A DNA stretch of 61,508 bases from Phycisphaerae bacterium (lineage in GTDB: Bacteria > Planctomycetota > Phycisphaerae > Phycisphaerales > UBA1924), in NCBI GenBank assembly GCA_016793805.1, contig JAEUIZ010000018.1:1-61508 (forward strand), written 5' to 3'. The notes beneath the pieces were generated by a model. That model was not told where the DNA came from, searched no databases, and saw only the letters and a program-made list of their open reading frames with translations. The translations under genes and the position numbers were made by a program. Shown here one piece after another: positions 1-8,920 of the stretch; position 1 is the first letter of the stretch, and every line of letters begins with the position of its first letter.

Positions 1-314
1 GGCCGCCACCGGGCCGTCAATGTGAATGGGGCCGATCGCACTTGTTGAGTGGCGCGTCCTTGCGGCGACGCCGGATAGATGGTTGGAGCGATCCCGAAAA
101 GACCGCTGACGAGCTTGACAACGGCCTGCTCATAGATGGGCAACTCGTTCAGGATCGACGTTGTGGCGTCGCCCAGGTGCCGACCAACGCGCACCCAAGC
201 GCGGACCACGCTGTTGGTTCGCACGGGAACGATCCACTGGTCGTGGCGGTGCGGCATCGGACTCACGTCGAACACAGTCGAGCCGCCTTGGAGCCAGTTC
301 CACAACAGTCGCAT
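1..314 (-). CDS. Hypothetical protein, N-terminal part, runs off left edge
   Basis: An open minus-strand frame starts at an ATG whose first base is 314 and continues without a stop to base 1, giving about 104 residues beginning MRLLWNWLQGG. A GGAGG lies 12 nt upstream of the ATG, slightly far but usable; an in-frame GTG at 326 is an alternative start. The visible part has hydrophobic patches (around IVPVRTNSVVRAWVRVG and YEQAVVKLVSGLFGIAP) but no motif I recognise. It lies downstream of leuS on the same strand with a gap of about 90 nt. The frame is favoured because it has a plausible start and no stops over the full visible length, but shadow frames are common in this DNA. Confidence 0.5.
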   Translation of the reverse strand, partial: MRLLWNWLQGGSTVFDVSPMPHRHDQWIVPVRTNSVVRAWVRVGRHLGDATTSILNELPIYEQAVVKLVSGLFGIAPTIYPASPQGRATQQVRSAPFTLTARWR

Positions 315-407
315 ACCCCGGTTCACCCTCCGACACTGAGTATATCGGCTTGCCGGCCGGTGGGTTGCACCGAGAGGCCCGCCAGACTTCCCGTCGCGAT
401 CTGGCGT

Positions 408-3400
408 CTACCCCGCGACGATGTTGACGAGTTTCCCGGGGACGACGACGACCTTGCGCACGGTCTTGCCCTCGATGAGTTCGCGGACGCGGGGCTCGGC
501 CAGGGCGGCCCGCTCGACCGAGGCGTGGTCGGCGTCGGCGGGGACGGTGATGTGTCCGCGGACCTTGCCCATGACCTGCACGGCGAGTTCGACGGTGGAC
601 TCGCGGAGCATCGCGGGATCGAACGCGGGCCAGGGCTCGAAGGCGAGCGTGCGGTCGTGGCCCAGTTTCGACCAGAGTTCCTCGGCCAGGTGCGGCGCGA
701 AGGGCGCGAGGACGAGGACGAACCGCTCGGCCTGGTCGCGCGTGAGGCCCTCGGCCCCCCCCGCCCCCCCACCCCCCCCGCCCCCCCCGCCCGGGGTCTT
801 GATGAACTCCATCATCGCGGCGATGGCGGTGTTGAAGGCGAGGCGCTCGATGTCGGGCCCGACCTTGGCGATGAGGCGGTGCAGGGCACGCTCGACGGCG
901 GGGTCCGCGGCGGAGGCCGGGGGGCGCGGCGTGCCGGTCTGCTCGTCGATGAGGAGGCGCCAGACTTTCTGAAGGAAGCGGTGACACCCGACGATGTCGC
1001 GCGGGTTCCAGGGCTTGCTGGCGTCGAGGGGCCCCATGTACATCTCGTAGAGGCGCATGGTGTCGGCGCCGTACTCGGCGATCACGTCGTCGGGGTTGAT
1101 GACGTTCTTGAGGGTCTTGGACATCTTGGCGATGGTCTGGACGACGGGCTCGCCGGTGGCGCGCTCGACGAAGCGGCCGGGCGAGGGCTCGTCGACGGCA
1201 TCCGCGGGGACGAGGCTCTTGTCGGAGCGCTGGTAGGCGTAGGAGGTGATCATGCCCTGGTGGAAGAGGCGAGCGGCGGGCTCGGGGCAGGGGACGAGCC
1301 CGAGGTCGAAGAGGACCTTGTGCCAGAAGCGCGCGTAGAGGAGGTGGAGGACGGCGTGCTCGGACCCCCCGATGTACAGGTCGATGCCGGTGGAGCCCAT
1401 CCAATAGGCGAGGGCCTCGGGCGAGGCGAAGGCGGCCGAGTTGTGCGGGTCGCAGAACCGGAGGTAATACCAGCACGAGCCGGCCCAGTTGGGCATGGTG
1501 TTGGCCTCGCGGCGCAGCGGCGACTCGGGCGGGAGGGTGGAGACGGGGGCCTCGGCGGCGGTGGTGTGGAGCCAGTCGCGAGCGGCGGCGAGCATGGGCG
1601 CGGGGTCGTCGGATTCCGGCGGCCGGAAGTCGGCCAGGTCGGGCAGGAGCACGGGAAGGGCGGCGTCGTCGATGGGGTGGTGGTGGCCCCGGGCGTCGAA
1701 GGCGATGGGGAATGGCTCGCCCCAGTAGCGCTGGCGCGAGAAGAGCCAGTCTCGGAGTTTGAAGTTGACGCGGCGGCGGCCGAGGCCCACGCGTTCGAGC
1801 CAGGCGATGACGGCTTCCTTGGCCTCGGGCGTGCGCAGGCCGTCGATGGAGAGTTGGTCGGAGGATGAGTTGGCGGCGAAGCCCGTGGCCTCGAAGGCGC
1901 CGTGGGCGGCGCGGTGGAATCCGGCGGCGAGGAAACGCTCGGCGAGGTCGTCGAAGGAGGTGAAGCCCAGGGTCTCGATGGCGTCGAGCCAGGTGAGGCG
2001 CGTGACCCCGCGGCGTCCCCCGGTCCCGTCCGCGCCCGCCGCGCCGGGGAGTTCCGTGGCGTACGTGGCGGGATCGATGTGGCAGGTGGTGGGATCGGGC
2101 TCGTCGGCGCGGCGCGAGGCGATGGTCGCCATGGCCCGTCCGAAGCCGGGGGGCTCGATGGACTCGGTGGTGACCAGGCCCAGGAAGTCGGCGAGGGCGA
2201 CGATCCATCGGCCCTCGGCGCGCAGGGGCTCGGGCGCGTGGAGGGCGAAGTGGCGCATGGCCAGCGCGGTGCGCGAGTAGACCACGTCGCGGATCGGGAG
2301 GCCGAAGCGCTCGGCGAAGGCGAGGTCGCGCTCGTCGTGGGCGGGGACGGCCATGATGGCGCCGTGCCCGTAGCCCATGAGGACATAATCGGCGATCCAG
2401 ACGGGGATGGGCGTGCCGGTGGCGGGGTTGAGGGCGTGGAGCCCGGAGAAGACGCCGGTCTTTTCCTTGGCGTCGGCCATGCGGTCCACGTCGGCGCGGG
2501 CGCGGGCGGCGGCGACGTAGCGCCCGATGGCCTCCACGTCGGCGTCGGCCTCGCCGGGCCCGGCGAGGATCTCGTCCACGAGCGGGTGCTCGGGGGCGAC
2601 GACCATGAACGAGGCGCCGAAGATGGTGTCGGGGCGCGTGGTGTAGACGCGGATCGAGCCGTCGCGGCCATGGAGCGGGAAGTCGATCTCGGCGCCCTCG
2701 CTGCGTCCGATCCACTCGATCTGCATGGTGCGGGTGGACTCGGGCCAGTCCAGCCCCGCGGCGTCGCGGGCCAGGCGCTCGGCGTAGGCCGTGATGCGGA
2801 GCATCCACTGTTTCAGGGCGCGGCGGTGGACGGGGTGGCCCCCGCGCTCGCTGCGTCCGTCGATGACCTCCTCGTTGGCGAGCACGGTCCCGAGCCGGGG
2901 GCACCAGTTGACGGTCTGCTCGCCCACGAACGCGAGGCGCTGGCGGTCGAGGAAGGCGCGGCGTTCGTCCTGCGAGAGTTCGTGCCAGAGGCGCACGCCC
3001 ACGGGTTCGCCCAAGAGGGAGGCGGGCGCGTGCGAGGCGGGGACGAGGTCGCCCGAGGGCGTGATCGCCAGGTCACCCCGCTCGAGGGCGCCCACGAGGT
3101 CGGCGATGGGGCGGGCGCGATCCGCGGCGCGGTCGTACCAGGAGTGGTACAGGCGGAGGAAGATCCACTGCGTCCACTTGTAGTAGTCGGGATCGATCGT
3201 GGCGAACTCGCGCGACCAGTCGTAGGAGAATCCGAAGCGTTGGAGTTGCCGGCGGAAAGTCTCGATCGCCTGGCGGGTGGTCTTGGCGGGGTGGACGCCG
3301 GTCTGGATGGCGTACTGCTCGGCGGGGAGCCCGAAGGCGTCCCAGCCCATGGGGTGAAGGACGTTGAAGCCCCTCATGCGCTTGTATCGGCAGATGATGT

Positions 3401-3647
3401 CGGTGGCGGTGTAGCCCTCGGGGTGCCCGACGTGCAGGCCCGCGCCCGAGGGGTAGGGGAACATGTCGAGGCAGTAGAACTTGGGTTTGGAGGGGTCGAA
3501 GTTGGGCTCGCCGGGGTTGGGCGTGACGAAGGTGCCCTCGCGGGCCCAGCGGTCTTGCCAGGCGGTTTCGATGCGGGCGGCGCGCTGGGCGTCGTAGCGG
3601 TGTGCGGCGGGCTCGGGGGGGTGGGGGGGCGTGCTGGGAGCGGTCAT
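408..3647 (-). CDS. leuS: Leucyl-tRNA synthetase (cytosolic, class I)
   Basis: Charges tRNA-Leu with leucine. The HIGH-type signature appears as HVGH at residues 72-75 within PYPSGAGLHVGHPEGY, and the KMSKS signature appears as KMSKT at about residue 841 followed by LKNVINPDD. Between them is the long editing (CP1) region with TRPDTIFGASFMVVAPEHP. I place the start at MTAPSTPP (ATG 3645-3647) rather than 23 codons further upstream, because the added residues are low-complexity and lie close to a terminator hairpin. The protein is about 1079 residues against roughly 860 for typical bacterial LeuRS, so it carries insertions. One is a glycine run at about residues 951-964 encoded by near-pure G tracts (plus-strand bases 755-793) near the anticodon-binding region. 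Confidence 0.96.
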   Translation of the reverse strand: MTAPSTPPHPPEPAAHRYDAQRAARIETAWQDRWAREGTFVTPNPGEPNFDPSKPKFYCLDMFPYPSGAGLHVGHPEGYTATDIICRYKRMRGFNVLHPMGWDAFGLPAEQYAIQTGVHPAKTTRQAIETFRRQLQRFGFSYDWSREFATIDPDYYKWTQWIFLRLYHSWYDRAADRARPIADLVGALERGDLAITPSGDLVPASHAPASLLGEPVGVRLWHELSQDERRAFLDRQRLAFVGEQTVNWCPRLGTVLANEEVIDGRSERGGHPVHRRALKQWMLRITAYAERLARDAAGLDWPESTRTMQIEWIGRSEGAEIDFPLHGRDGSIRVYTTRPDTIFGASFMVVAPEHPLVDEILAGPGEADADVEAIGRYVAAARARADVDRMADAKEKTGVFSGLHALNPATGTPIPVWIADYVLMGYGHGAIMAVPAHDERDLAFAERFGLPIRDVVYSRTALAMRHFALHAPEPLRAEGRWIVALADFLGLVTTESIEPPGFGRAMATIASRRADEPDPTTCHIDPATYATELPGAAGADGTGGRRGVTRLTWLDAIETLGFTSFDDLAERFLAAGFHRAAHGAFEATGFAANSSSDQLSIDGLRTPEAKEAVIAWLERVGLGRRRVNFKLRDWLFSRQRYWGEPFPIAFDARGHHHPIDDAALPVLLPDLADFRPPESDDPAPMLAAARDWLHTTAAEAPVSTLPPESPLRREANTMPNWAGSCWYYLRFCDPHNSAAFASPEALAYWMGSTGIDLYIGGSEHAVLHLLYARFWHKVLFDLGLVPCPEPAARLFHQGMITSYAYQRSDKSLVPADAVDEPSPGRFVERATGEPVVQTIAKMSKTLKNVINPDDVIAEYGADTMRLYEMYMGPLDASKPWNPRDIVGCHRFLQKVWRLLIDEQTGTPRPPASAADPAVERALHRLIAKVGPDIERLAFNTAIAAMMEFIKTPGGGGGGGGGAGGAEGLTRDQAERFVLVLAPFAPHLAEELWSKLGHDRTLAFEPWPAFDPAMLRESTVELAVQVMGKVRGHITVPADADHASVERAALAEPRVRELIEGKTVRKVVVVPGKLVNIVAG

Positions 3648-3715
3648 GGGTCGGAGTCCGAGAGGGTTGTGTTGTTGGCTGGCGGGGGAGAGTGGGACCT
3701 GGTCTGGAAACAACA

Positions 3716-3737
3716 AGGGCCCCGCGTGCGGGGCCCT
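3716..3737 (-). terminator. Rho-independent terminator after response regulator gene
   Basis: A perfect 10-bp GC stem (AGGGCCCCGC / GCGGGGCCCT) is followed on the minus strand by TTGTTGTTTCC. It sits 95 nt downstream of the response-regulator stop and just before leuS, so it would end the regulator transcript and isolate leuS. Confidence 0.75.
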
Positions 3738-3831
3738 GCGTCAAGGTCGAGGGAACGCGCGCGTCACCGCGGGGTGAACGGGCCGGGAAGCAGCGAGCGA
3801 GGCGCCTCGAACCTCATGCGCGAAGCATAGG

Positions 3832-4407
3832 TCAGGCCGTGGTACGGGGCGAGCGGGCGAACTCGTGCGAGGTAAGCCCGAGTTTGTCCATGATCGCCTG
3901 GCGGTGCGCGTAGACGGTCTTGACGCTGAGGTTGAGGGCCTTGGCGACGTCCTCGGGCGAGGCGCCGAGGTGGAGTTGGTCGTAGATCTCCTGCTGCCGC
4001 TGCGTGAGTCTGGCGGTGCCGGAGCGCCACGCGGGCCCGGAGCGGACGGCCTCCTCGACGGTCCGGAGCAGGTTCTCGGGAACGTAGGGCTTCTCGACGA
4101 AGTCGTAGGCACCCGCCTTCATGGCCTGTACGGCGGTGGGCACGTCGCCATAGCCCGTGAGCATGATTGCCGGGGCTCGGGTCCCGCGCTCGCGCATGGC
4201 AGCGAGCAGGTCGAGCCCGCTGGCGCCGGGGAGACGCAGGTCGACGACGACGCACGCGGGCGGTGTCGTAAGACCGGCCTCAAGAAAGGCGGTGGCGGAG
4301 CCGAACTCGGCGACGGTATAGCCCGCATGGCCGAGCAACTGGCTCAGCCCTCGTCGAACCCCATCGTCATCGTCAACGACGCAGATGACTCCACGTGTCC
4401 CGGTCAT
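3832..4407 (-). CDS. Response regulator, receiver plus LuxR-type HTH (FixJ/NarL-like)
   Basis: A two-component response regulator of 191 residues. The receiver domain (about 6-120) has the acidic pocket VDDDDG, the phosphoacceptor Asp56 in VVVDLRLP, Thr84 in MLTGYGD and Lys106 in FVEKPY, all the conserved positions. The C-terminal LuxR/GerE helix-turn-helix (about 136-185) reads LTQRQQEIYDQLHLG..PEDVAKALNLSVKTVYAHR. The start is ATG 4405-4407, preceded by GGAGG at correct spacing; the longer frame adds 28 residues of low-GC leader that looks untranslated. The GC drop at 4430-4490 marks the promoter-leader region. No sensor kinase is present in the window, so it is an orphan regulator here. 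Confidence 0.93.
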   Translation of the reverse strand: MTGTRGVICVVDDDDGVRRGLSQLLGHAGYTVAEFGSATAFLEAGLTTPPACVVVDLRLPGASGLDLLAAMRERGTRAPAIMLTGYGDVPTAVQAMKAGAYDFVEKPYVPENLLRTVEEAVRSGPAWRSGTARLTQRQQEIYDQLHLGASPEDVAKALNLSVKTVYAHRQAIMDKLGLTSHEFARSPRTTA

Positions 4408-4491
4408 TCGACCTCCAGACACTCCCCTCAAGTTGTAATGATATCGGACAAACTCGTAGTTGGGTACTCTCAGTTTAAAAAAACCACCCAT

Positions 4492-5265
4492 CTAGAGGAG
4501 CCGCGCATCACGCCATGCGGGGAAACGTTCGCGCCACCCGCGGATGGCGGCGGGGTCGATGTCGAGGCTTAGGACGGCCTCCTTGTCGCCCAGTTCGCCC
4601 AGAATCTCACCGGTGCTGGCGACGGCGAGGCTCCCGCCGGCGTAGGCGAGCGACGGATCGCGTCCTGTGCGGTTGACTCCGAGGACCAAGGCTTGGTTCT
4701 CGATGGCGCGGGCGACGAGCAGGGCGCGCCAGTGGTGGGCCCGGGCCGCGGGCCAGTTGGCGCCGATGGCGAAGACCTCGGCCCCGAGCCGCAGGCCGCG
4801 GCGGAAGAGTTCGGGGAAGCGGAGGTCGTAGCAGATGGCGGGGCAGACGCGGAGGGTGTCGGCGCCGGCGTGCCAGTCGTAGGTCAGGACCTCGGTCCCG
4901 CCCTCGAACCGCTCGTGCTCCTTCCCGTAGGAGAAGGGGTGGATCTTGGTGTACTCGGCGAGGAGTCGGCCGTCGGGCCCGAGGACCGGGGCGCGGTTGT
5001 GCGCGAGGCGGTGGGGGGCGGCGACGACGGTGCGACCGCCCTGGATGGTGGCACGAAGGTCGCGGGCAAGGTCGGCGAGGAAGGCGAGCGTGGCGTCCGC
5101 GTGCGGCGCGGTACGCTCGGTGCTCATGGAGAACCCGGTGTCGAACATCTCGGGGAGGACGACGAGGTCGCCGGGCGCGACGGGGGCGAGGAGTTCGCGG
5201 ACGCGGGCGTGGTTGGCGGCGGGGTCCTCCCAGGCGATGTCGAGTTGGACGAGGTGCGCGCGCAC
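4492..5265 (-). CDS. Omega-amidase YafV-like carbon-nitrogen hydrolase
   Basis: A nitrilase-superfamily amidase, most like YafV/Nit2 omega-amidases that hydrolyse alpha-ketoglutaramate-type substrates. The Glu-Lys-Cys triad is visible: Glu39 in LPEMFDTGFSM, Lys107 in EYTKIHPF and Cys145 in CPAICYDLRFPEL. The family-typical ANWP....HW..LL.ARAIENQ block and the tail RFPAWRDA also match. I start at GTG 5263-5265 (VRAHLVQLDIAWEDP), giving 257 residues, the usual family length; the open frame extends upstream for 130 codons but that part overlaps the divergent maf gene in antisense and reads as shadow. The gene is divergent from maf, with about 66 nt between starts. Confidence 0.9.
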   Translation of the reverse strand: MRAHLVQLDIAWEDPAANHARVRELLAPVAPGDLVVLPEMFDTGFSMSTERTAPHADATLAFLADLARDLRATIQGGRTVVAAPHRLAHNRAPVLGPDGRLLAEYTKIHPFSYGKEHERFEGGTEVLTYDWHAGADTLRVCPAICYDLRFPELFRRGLRLGAEVFAIGANWPAARAHHWRALLVARAIENQALVLGVNRTGRDPSLAYAGGSLAVASTGEILGELGDKEAVLSLDIDPAAIRGWRERFPAWRDARLL

Positions 5266-5331
5266 GGGCAAGGGTATGGTCGGGCGAGAGGGCCACGGGT
5301 CGGTGCCCGGCGCGGATCGGCGAGGGGAGCG

Positions 5332-5955
5332 GTGAGCGCGGGGGGTCCGAGGCGGCTGGTGCTGGCGAGCCGATCCCCGCGACGGCGGGAGTTGCTCGGT
5401 CGCGCCGGCGTGGAACACGAGGCGATCGAGACGGGGGTGGACGACGGGGTGCTCGAGCGAGGCGGGGTGTCGCCCGAGGTGTGGGTGGCGGCGCTCGCGT
5501 ATCTGAAGGCGATGGCGGGCTTGTCGGCGGCGTCGGCGGGGTCGCTGGTGCTGGGCGCGGACACGGTGTGCGAGGTGGACGGGAGGTTGCTGGGGCAGCC
5601 GGCGGACGAGGCCGAGGCGCTCGCGATGCTGCGCGCGATGTCGGATCGGGAGCACGGCGTGCTCACGGGCGTGGCGCTGGTGTGGGACGAGGGCGGCGCG
5701 ACGCGGCGGGACGTGTTCGTCGATCGGGCGCGGGTGCGCGTCGGGGCGCTGAGCGAGGCGTCGCTGGCAGAGTATGTGGCGTCGGGGTTGTGGCGCGGGA
5801 AGGCGGGGGCGTACAACCTGTCGGAGCGGCTGGAGGCGGGGTGGCCGATCGAGTATGCCGGGGACGCGGGGACGATCATGGGCCTGCCGATGGAGCGTCT
5901 GGCGGCGCGGCTGCGCGGGCTGGGGGTGCCGGGGCGGTACGATTCGGAGTCATGA
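5332..5955 (+). CDS. maf: Maf-family nucleoside triphosphate pyrophosphatase
   Basis: A Maf/YhdE-type house-cleaning pyrophosphatase that hydrolyses non-canonical or pyrimidine NTPs. It has the N-terminal signature LVLASRSPRRRELL (residues 9-22), the catalytic Asp76 in VLGADTVCEVDG, and KAGAYNLSERLEAGWPIEYAGDAGTIMGLPMERL near the C-terminus. The start is GTG 5332-5334 behind GGGGAG, giving 207 residues, normal for the family. In YNLSER the more usual YNIQG is replaced. The stop overlaps the next start (ATGA). It heads a plus-strand run through the ASCH gene. It is unrelated to the motility-type Maf glycosyltransferase near 15854 despite the shared name. Confidence 0.93.
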   Translation: MSAGGPRRLVLASRSPRRRELLGRAGVEHEAIETGVDDGVLERGGVSPEVWVAALAYLKAMAGLSAASAGSLVLGADTVCEVDGRLLGQPADEAEALAMLRAMSDREHGVLTGVALVWDEGGATRRDVFVDRARVRVGALSEASLAEYVASGLWRGKAGAYNLSERLEAGWPIEYAGDAGTIMGLPMERLAARLRGLGVPGRYDSES

Positions 5956-6347
5956 CGAGCGGACCGCTGGTGCCGGCGTGGGTGGCGTGCTCGGTGGGCG
6001 GGCTGTTCCTGGTGGTGCTGGCGCTGCACCTGATGTCGCTGCGGGCGTCGCCGCTGGAGACCCGGCGGAAGCGGATCCGCACGGTCACGACGGTGGTGAT
6101 GATGCTGGTGACGCCCTTGGCGGCGTACGCGTTCGGGGTCGCGGAGCCCGCGCGGGCGCGGGCGTACGTGCTGGTGTGGCTGGTGGTGACCGGGGCGATG
6201 GGGCTGGTGCTGGTGCTGGCGCTGCTGGACATGGGGCAGTCGGTGCGGGAGCACCGTCGGCACCTGCGGCGGCTGCGGTCGGCGCTGGCGGCGGAGGTGG
6301 CGGCGGACCGGGCGCGGACACTGGATGGGCCGGGCGGTGCGGAGTAG
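5952..6347 (+). CDS. Small three-helix membrane protein, unknown function
   Basis: A 131-residue protein with three hydrophobic segments, at about residues 8-28 (VACSVGGLFLVVLALHLM), 44-62 (VTTVVMMLVTPLAAYAFGV) and 71-92 (VLVWLVVTGAMGLVLVLALL). A basic, charged tail follows (REHRRHLRRLRSALAAEVAADRARTLDG) that probably lies in the cytoplasm as a short helix. I do not recognise the family. The ATG overlaps the maf stop by 4 nt and the 3' end overlaps lpxK by 23 nt, so translation is likely coupled to both. Its position suggests an envelope-related role, but that is inference only. Confidence 0.82.
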   Translation: MTSGPLVPAWVACSVGGLFLVVLALHLMSLRASPLETRRKRIRTVTTVVMMLVTPLAAYAFGVAEPARARAYVLVWLVVTGAMGLVLVLALLDMGQSVREHRRHLRRLRSALAAEVAADRARTLDGPGGAE

Positions 6348-7407
6348 CGCTGGCCCCGTGGTCACGCGCGGTGCGCCGCGGGCGCTGCTCCCGGGGCCGA
6401 TCGGCGTGCTCGCGGCGCGGGCGTATGGGTCGGTGATGGCCCGGCGGAACCGTCGCTACGACGCGGGGCGGGGCGTGATCCGGTTCGATCGGCCCGTGAT
6501 CAGCATCGGGAACCTGTCCGTCGGCGGGACGGGCAAGACCCCGATGGTGCGGTGGGTCGTCGAGGGCCTGGTCCGCGCGGGGCATCGCCCGTGCATCGCG
6601 ATGCGCGGGTATGGGAGCGGGAGGGGCGGGCGATCGGACGAGGCGGCGGAGCACGCGGCGGCGTTCCCGGGCGTGCCGATCGTGGCGCAGCCGGACCGGG
6701 TCGAGGGGTTGCTGACGCTGTTTGGGCACGAGCACGACGCGGGCGGGCCGGGGAGCGATTGCGTGGTGCTCGACGACGGGTTCCAGCATCGGCGGATCGC
6801 CCGCGACCTGGACGTGGTGCTCGTGGACGCGACGCGGAGCCCGATGGAGGATCGGCTGCTGCCCGCGGGGTGGCTGCGCGAGCCGGTCGAGAGCCTTCGG
6901 CGCGCGCACGCGGTGGTGGTGACGCACGCGGAGAGCGTGCCGACCTCGGCGGTCGCGGCGATCGAGGCGGGCGTGTCGCGCCTCTCGCCCGGCGCGATCC
7001 TGGCGGTGGCGCGGCATCAGTGGAGCGAGGTGCTGGACTCGAGCGCGGGCGAGCCCGTGCCGATCGCGTGGCTGCGCGGGCGGCGGGTCGTGGTGGTTTG
7101 CGCGATCGGGAACCCGGGGCCGTTCCTGGCGCGGGCGAGGCAGGCGATCGGGGGGCCGGCGTCGGCGGAGATCGTGCTCCGGGACCACGATCCGTACGCG
7201 GCGCGGACGGCGCGGCGGATCACGGAGGCGGCACGCGGGGCCGACGCGATCGTGACGACGGCGAAGGACTGGGCGAAGTTGGAGTCGCGCGGGCCGTGGC
7301 CCTGCGCGGTGCTCAGGCCGAGGCTGGTGCTGGCGTTCGATCGCGGCGGAGAGGCGCTGATGCGGCGCGTGGTGGAGGTCGCGGGGGCGGGCGTGCCGGA
7401 GGAGTAG
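6325..7407 (+). CDS. lpxK: Tetraacyldisaccharide 4'-kinase
   Basis: Phosphorylates the 4' position of the lipid A disaccharide precursor at the inner membrane. The P-loop is SVGGTGKT (about residues 65-72), and the family signature DDGFQHRR follows around residue 150. MEDRLLPAGWLREP and the C-terminal DHDPY...TTAKDWAKLE also fit. The N-terminal stretch LLPGPIGVLAARAYGSVMARRN is the short membrane-associated helix expected in LpxK. The 360-residue length is normal. With hldE directly downstream this points to a heptose-containing lipopolysaccharide. Confidence 0.95.
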   Translation: MGRAVRSSAGPVVTRGAPRALLPGPIGVLAARAYGSVMARRNRRYDAGRGVIRFDRPVISIGNLSVGGTGKTPMVRWVVEGLVRAGHRPCIAMRGYGSGRGGRSDEAAEHAAAFPGVPIVAQPDRVEGLLTLFGHEHDAGGPGSDCVVLDDGFQHRRIARDLDVVLVDATRSPMEDRLLPAGWLREPVESLRRAHAVVVTHAESVPTSAVAAIEAGVSRLSPGAILAVARHQWSEVLDSSAGEPVPIAWLRGRRVVVVCAIGNPGPFLARARQAIGGPASAEIVLRDHDPYAARTARRITEAARGADAIVTTAKDWAKLESRGPWPCAVLRPRLVLAFDRGGEALMRRVVEVAGAGVPEE

Positions 7408-7444
7408 CGGGCTGGCGTGGCCGCGATCCCGATACACTTGCCTC

Positions 7445-8920
7445 GTGCAGACGCTGCTTGGACATCTGGCGCGGTGGCGGCCGTTCTCGGCGCTGGTGGT
7501 GGGCGACTTCATGCTCGACCAGATGTGGTACGGGGAGGCGGAGCGGCTGAGCGCCGACGCGCCGGTGCCGGTGCTGCGCGTGACGTGGACGGAGGATCGT
7601 CCGGGCGGGAGCGCCAACGTGTGTCTGGACCTCGTGGCGATGCACGGGAAGGTGGCGGCGCTGGGGGTGGTGGGCGAGGACGCCGAGGGGCGAGCGCTCG
7701 CGGGGGCGCTGGCGTCGGCGGGCGTGGACGGCTCGGGGCTGGTGGCGGATCGGGCGCGCCCGACGACGGTGAAGCGGAACCTGATCGGGCTGGCGCAGGC
7801 GCGGCACCCGCAGAAGATGTTCCGCGTGGATGTCGAGTCGCGGACGCCGCTCTCGGCCGAGGCGACGAGGCGGCTGCTCGAGGAGTTCGATCGGCGGCTC
7901 ACCGGGACCGACGCGGTGTGCCTGGAGGACTACGCCAAGGGCGTGTGCACCGAGGAGGTGTGCCAGGGCGTGATCGGGCGGGCGCGACGGGCGGGGGTGC
8001 CGGTGTTCGTCGATCCGGCGCGGCTGGAGGACTACTCGAAGTACCGCGGGTGCACGGCGATCACGCCGAACCGGACGGAGGCGGAGACGGCGACGGGGCG
8101 TGCGACGCACGACGGCGCGGACGCGGCGCACAACGCGCAGTTGGCGCGGGAGTTGATGGCGCGGGTGGAGGCGGAGGCGGTGGTGCTGACGCTGGATCGG
8201 CATGGGGCGCTGCTGCTGGAGCGCGGGGGCGAGCCGCTGGCGGTGCCGACGGTGGCGCGCGAGGTGTACGACGTGACCGGGGCCGGGGACATGTTCCTCG
8301 CGGGGCTGGCGGCGGCGCGGGCCAACGGGACGACGTGGGCGGACGCGGTGCGGTTCGCCAACGCGGCGGCGGGGCTGGAGGTCGAGGTCTTCGGCGTGGC
8401 GCCGATCCCGCTGGAACGGATCCACCACGAGATCCTCTCGCGCGGGGGGCAGGGGAAACTGCGGACGCTGGAGGAGGCGCGGGTCCTGGCGGGGGCGGCG
8501 CGACGCGAGGGGCGGCGGGTGGTCTTCACCAACGGGTGCTTCGACATCCTGCACAGCGGGCACGTCTCGCTGCTCGAGCGGGCGGCGGGGTTCGGGGACG
8601 TGCTGGTGGTCGGGCTCAACTCGGACGAGTCGGTGCGGCGGCTCAAGGGCGCGGGCCGGCCCGTGAACACGCAGGAGGACCGGGCCCGGGTGCTCGGGGC
8701 GCTGGCGTGCGTGGGCGCGGTGGTGGTGTTCGACGAGGACACGCCGCTGCGGCTGATCGAGGCGCTCCGCCCGGACGTGCTCGTCAAGGGCGCGGACTAC
8801 GCCAAGTCGCAGGTGGTGGGGGCGGGGGTGGTGGAGGGGTACGGCGGGCGGGTGGAGTTGGTGCCGCTGGTCGAGGGGCGGAGCACGACGGGGACGATCG
8901 GGCGGCTGAGGCAGGCGTGA
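7445..8920 (+). CDS. hldE: Bifunctional heptose kinase / heptose 1-phosphate adenylyltransferase
   Basis: Makes ADP-heptose for the LPS inner core from heptose 7-phosphate, together with a GmhB phosphatase not seen here. Residues 1 to about 330 form the PfkB-like kinase, with GGSANVCLDL and the catalytic VTGAGDMFLAGL motif. Residues about 345-485 form the cytidylyltransferase-like domain with TNGCFDILHSGH and VLVKGADYAK. The start is GTG 7445-7447 (MQTLLGHLARWRPFSALVVGDFMLD); 491 residues matches full-length HldE. The stop shares one base with the next start (TGATG), indicating a transcription unit with the ASCH gene. Confidence 0.95.
   Translation: MQTLLGHLARWRPFSALVVGDFMLDQMWYGEAERLSADAPVPVLRVTWTEDRPGGSANVCLDLVAMHGKVAALGVVGEDAEGRALAGALASAGVDGSGLVADRARPTTVKRNLIGLAQARHPQKMFRVDVESRTPLSAEATRRLLEEFDRRLTGTDAVCLEDYAKGVCTEEVCQGVIGRARRAGVPVFVDPARLEDYSKYRGCTAITPNRTEAETATGRATHDGADAAHNAQLARELMARVEAEAVVLTLDRHGALLLERGGEPLAVPTVAREVYDVTGAGDMFLAGLAAARANGTTWADAVRFANAAAGLEVEVFGVAPIPLERIHHEILSRGGQGKLRTLEEARVLAGAARREGRRVVFTNGCFDILHSGHVSLLERAAGFGDVLVVGLNSDESVRRLKGAGRPVNTQEDRARVLGALACVGAVVVFDEDTPLRLIEALRPDVLVKGADYAKSQVVGAGVVEGYGGRVELVPLVEGRSTTGTIGRLRQA

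Noticed and set aside
42..1868. Plus-strand open frame of 608 codons opposite leuS
   Set aside because: Shadow of leuS, which carries HVGH and KMSKT signatures.
5332..5955. maf and the 15854 gene as related proteins
   Set aside because: They share a name only: the first is a nucleotide pyrophosphatase, the second a motility-type glycosyltransferase.
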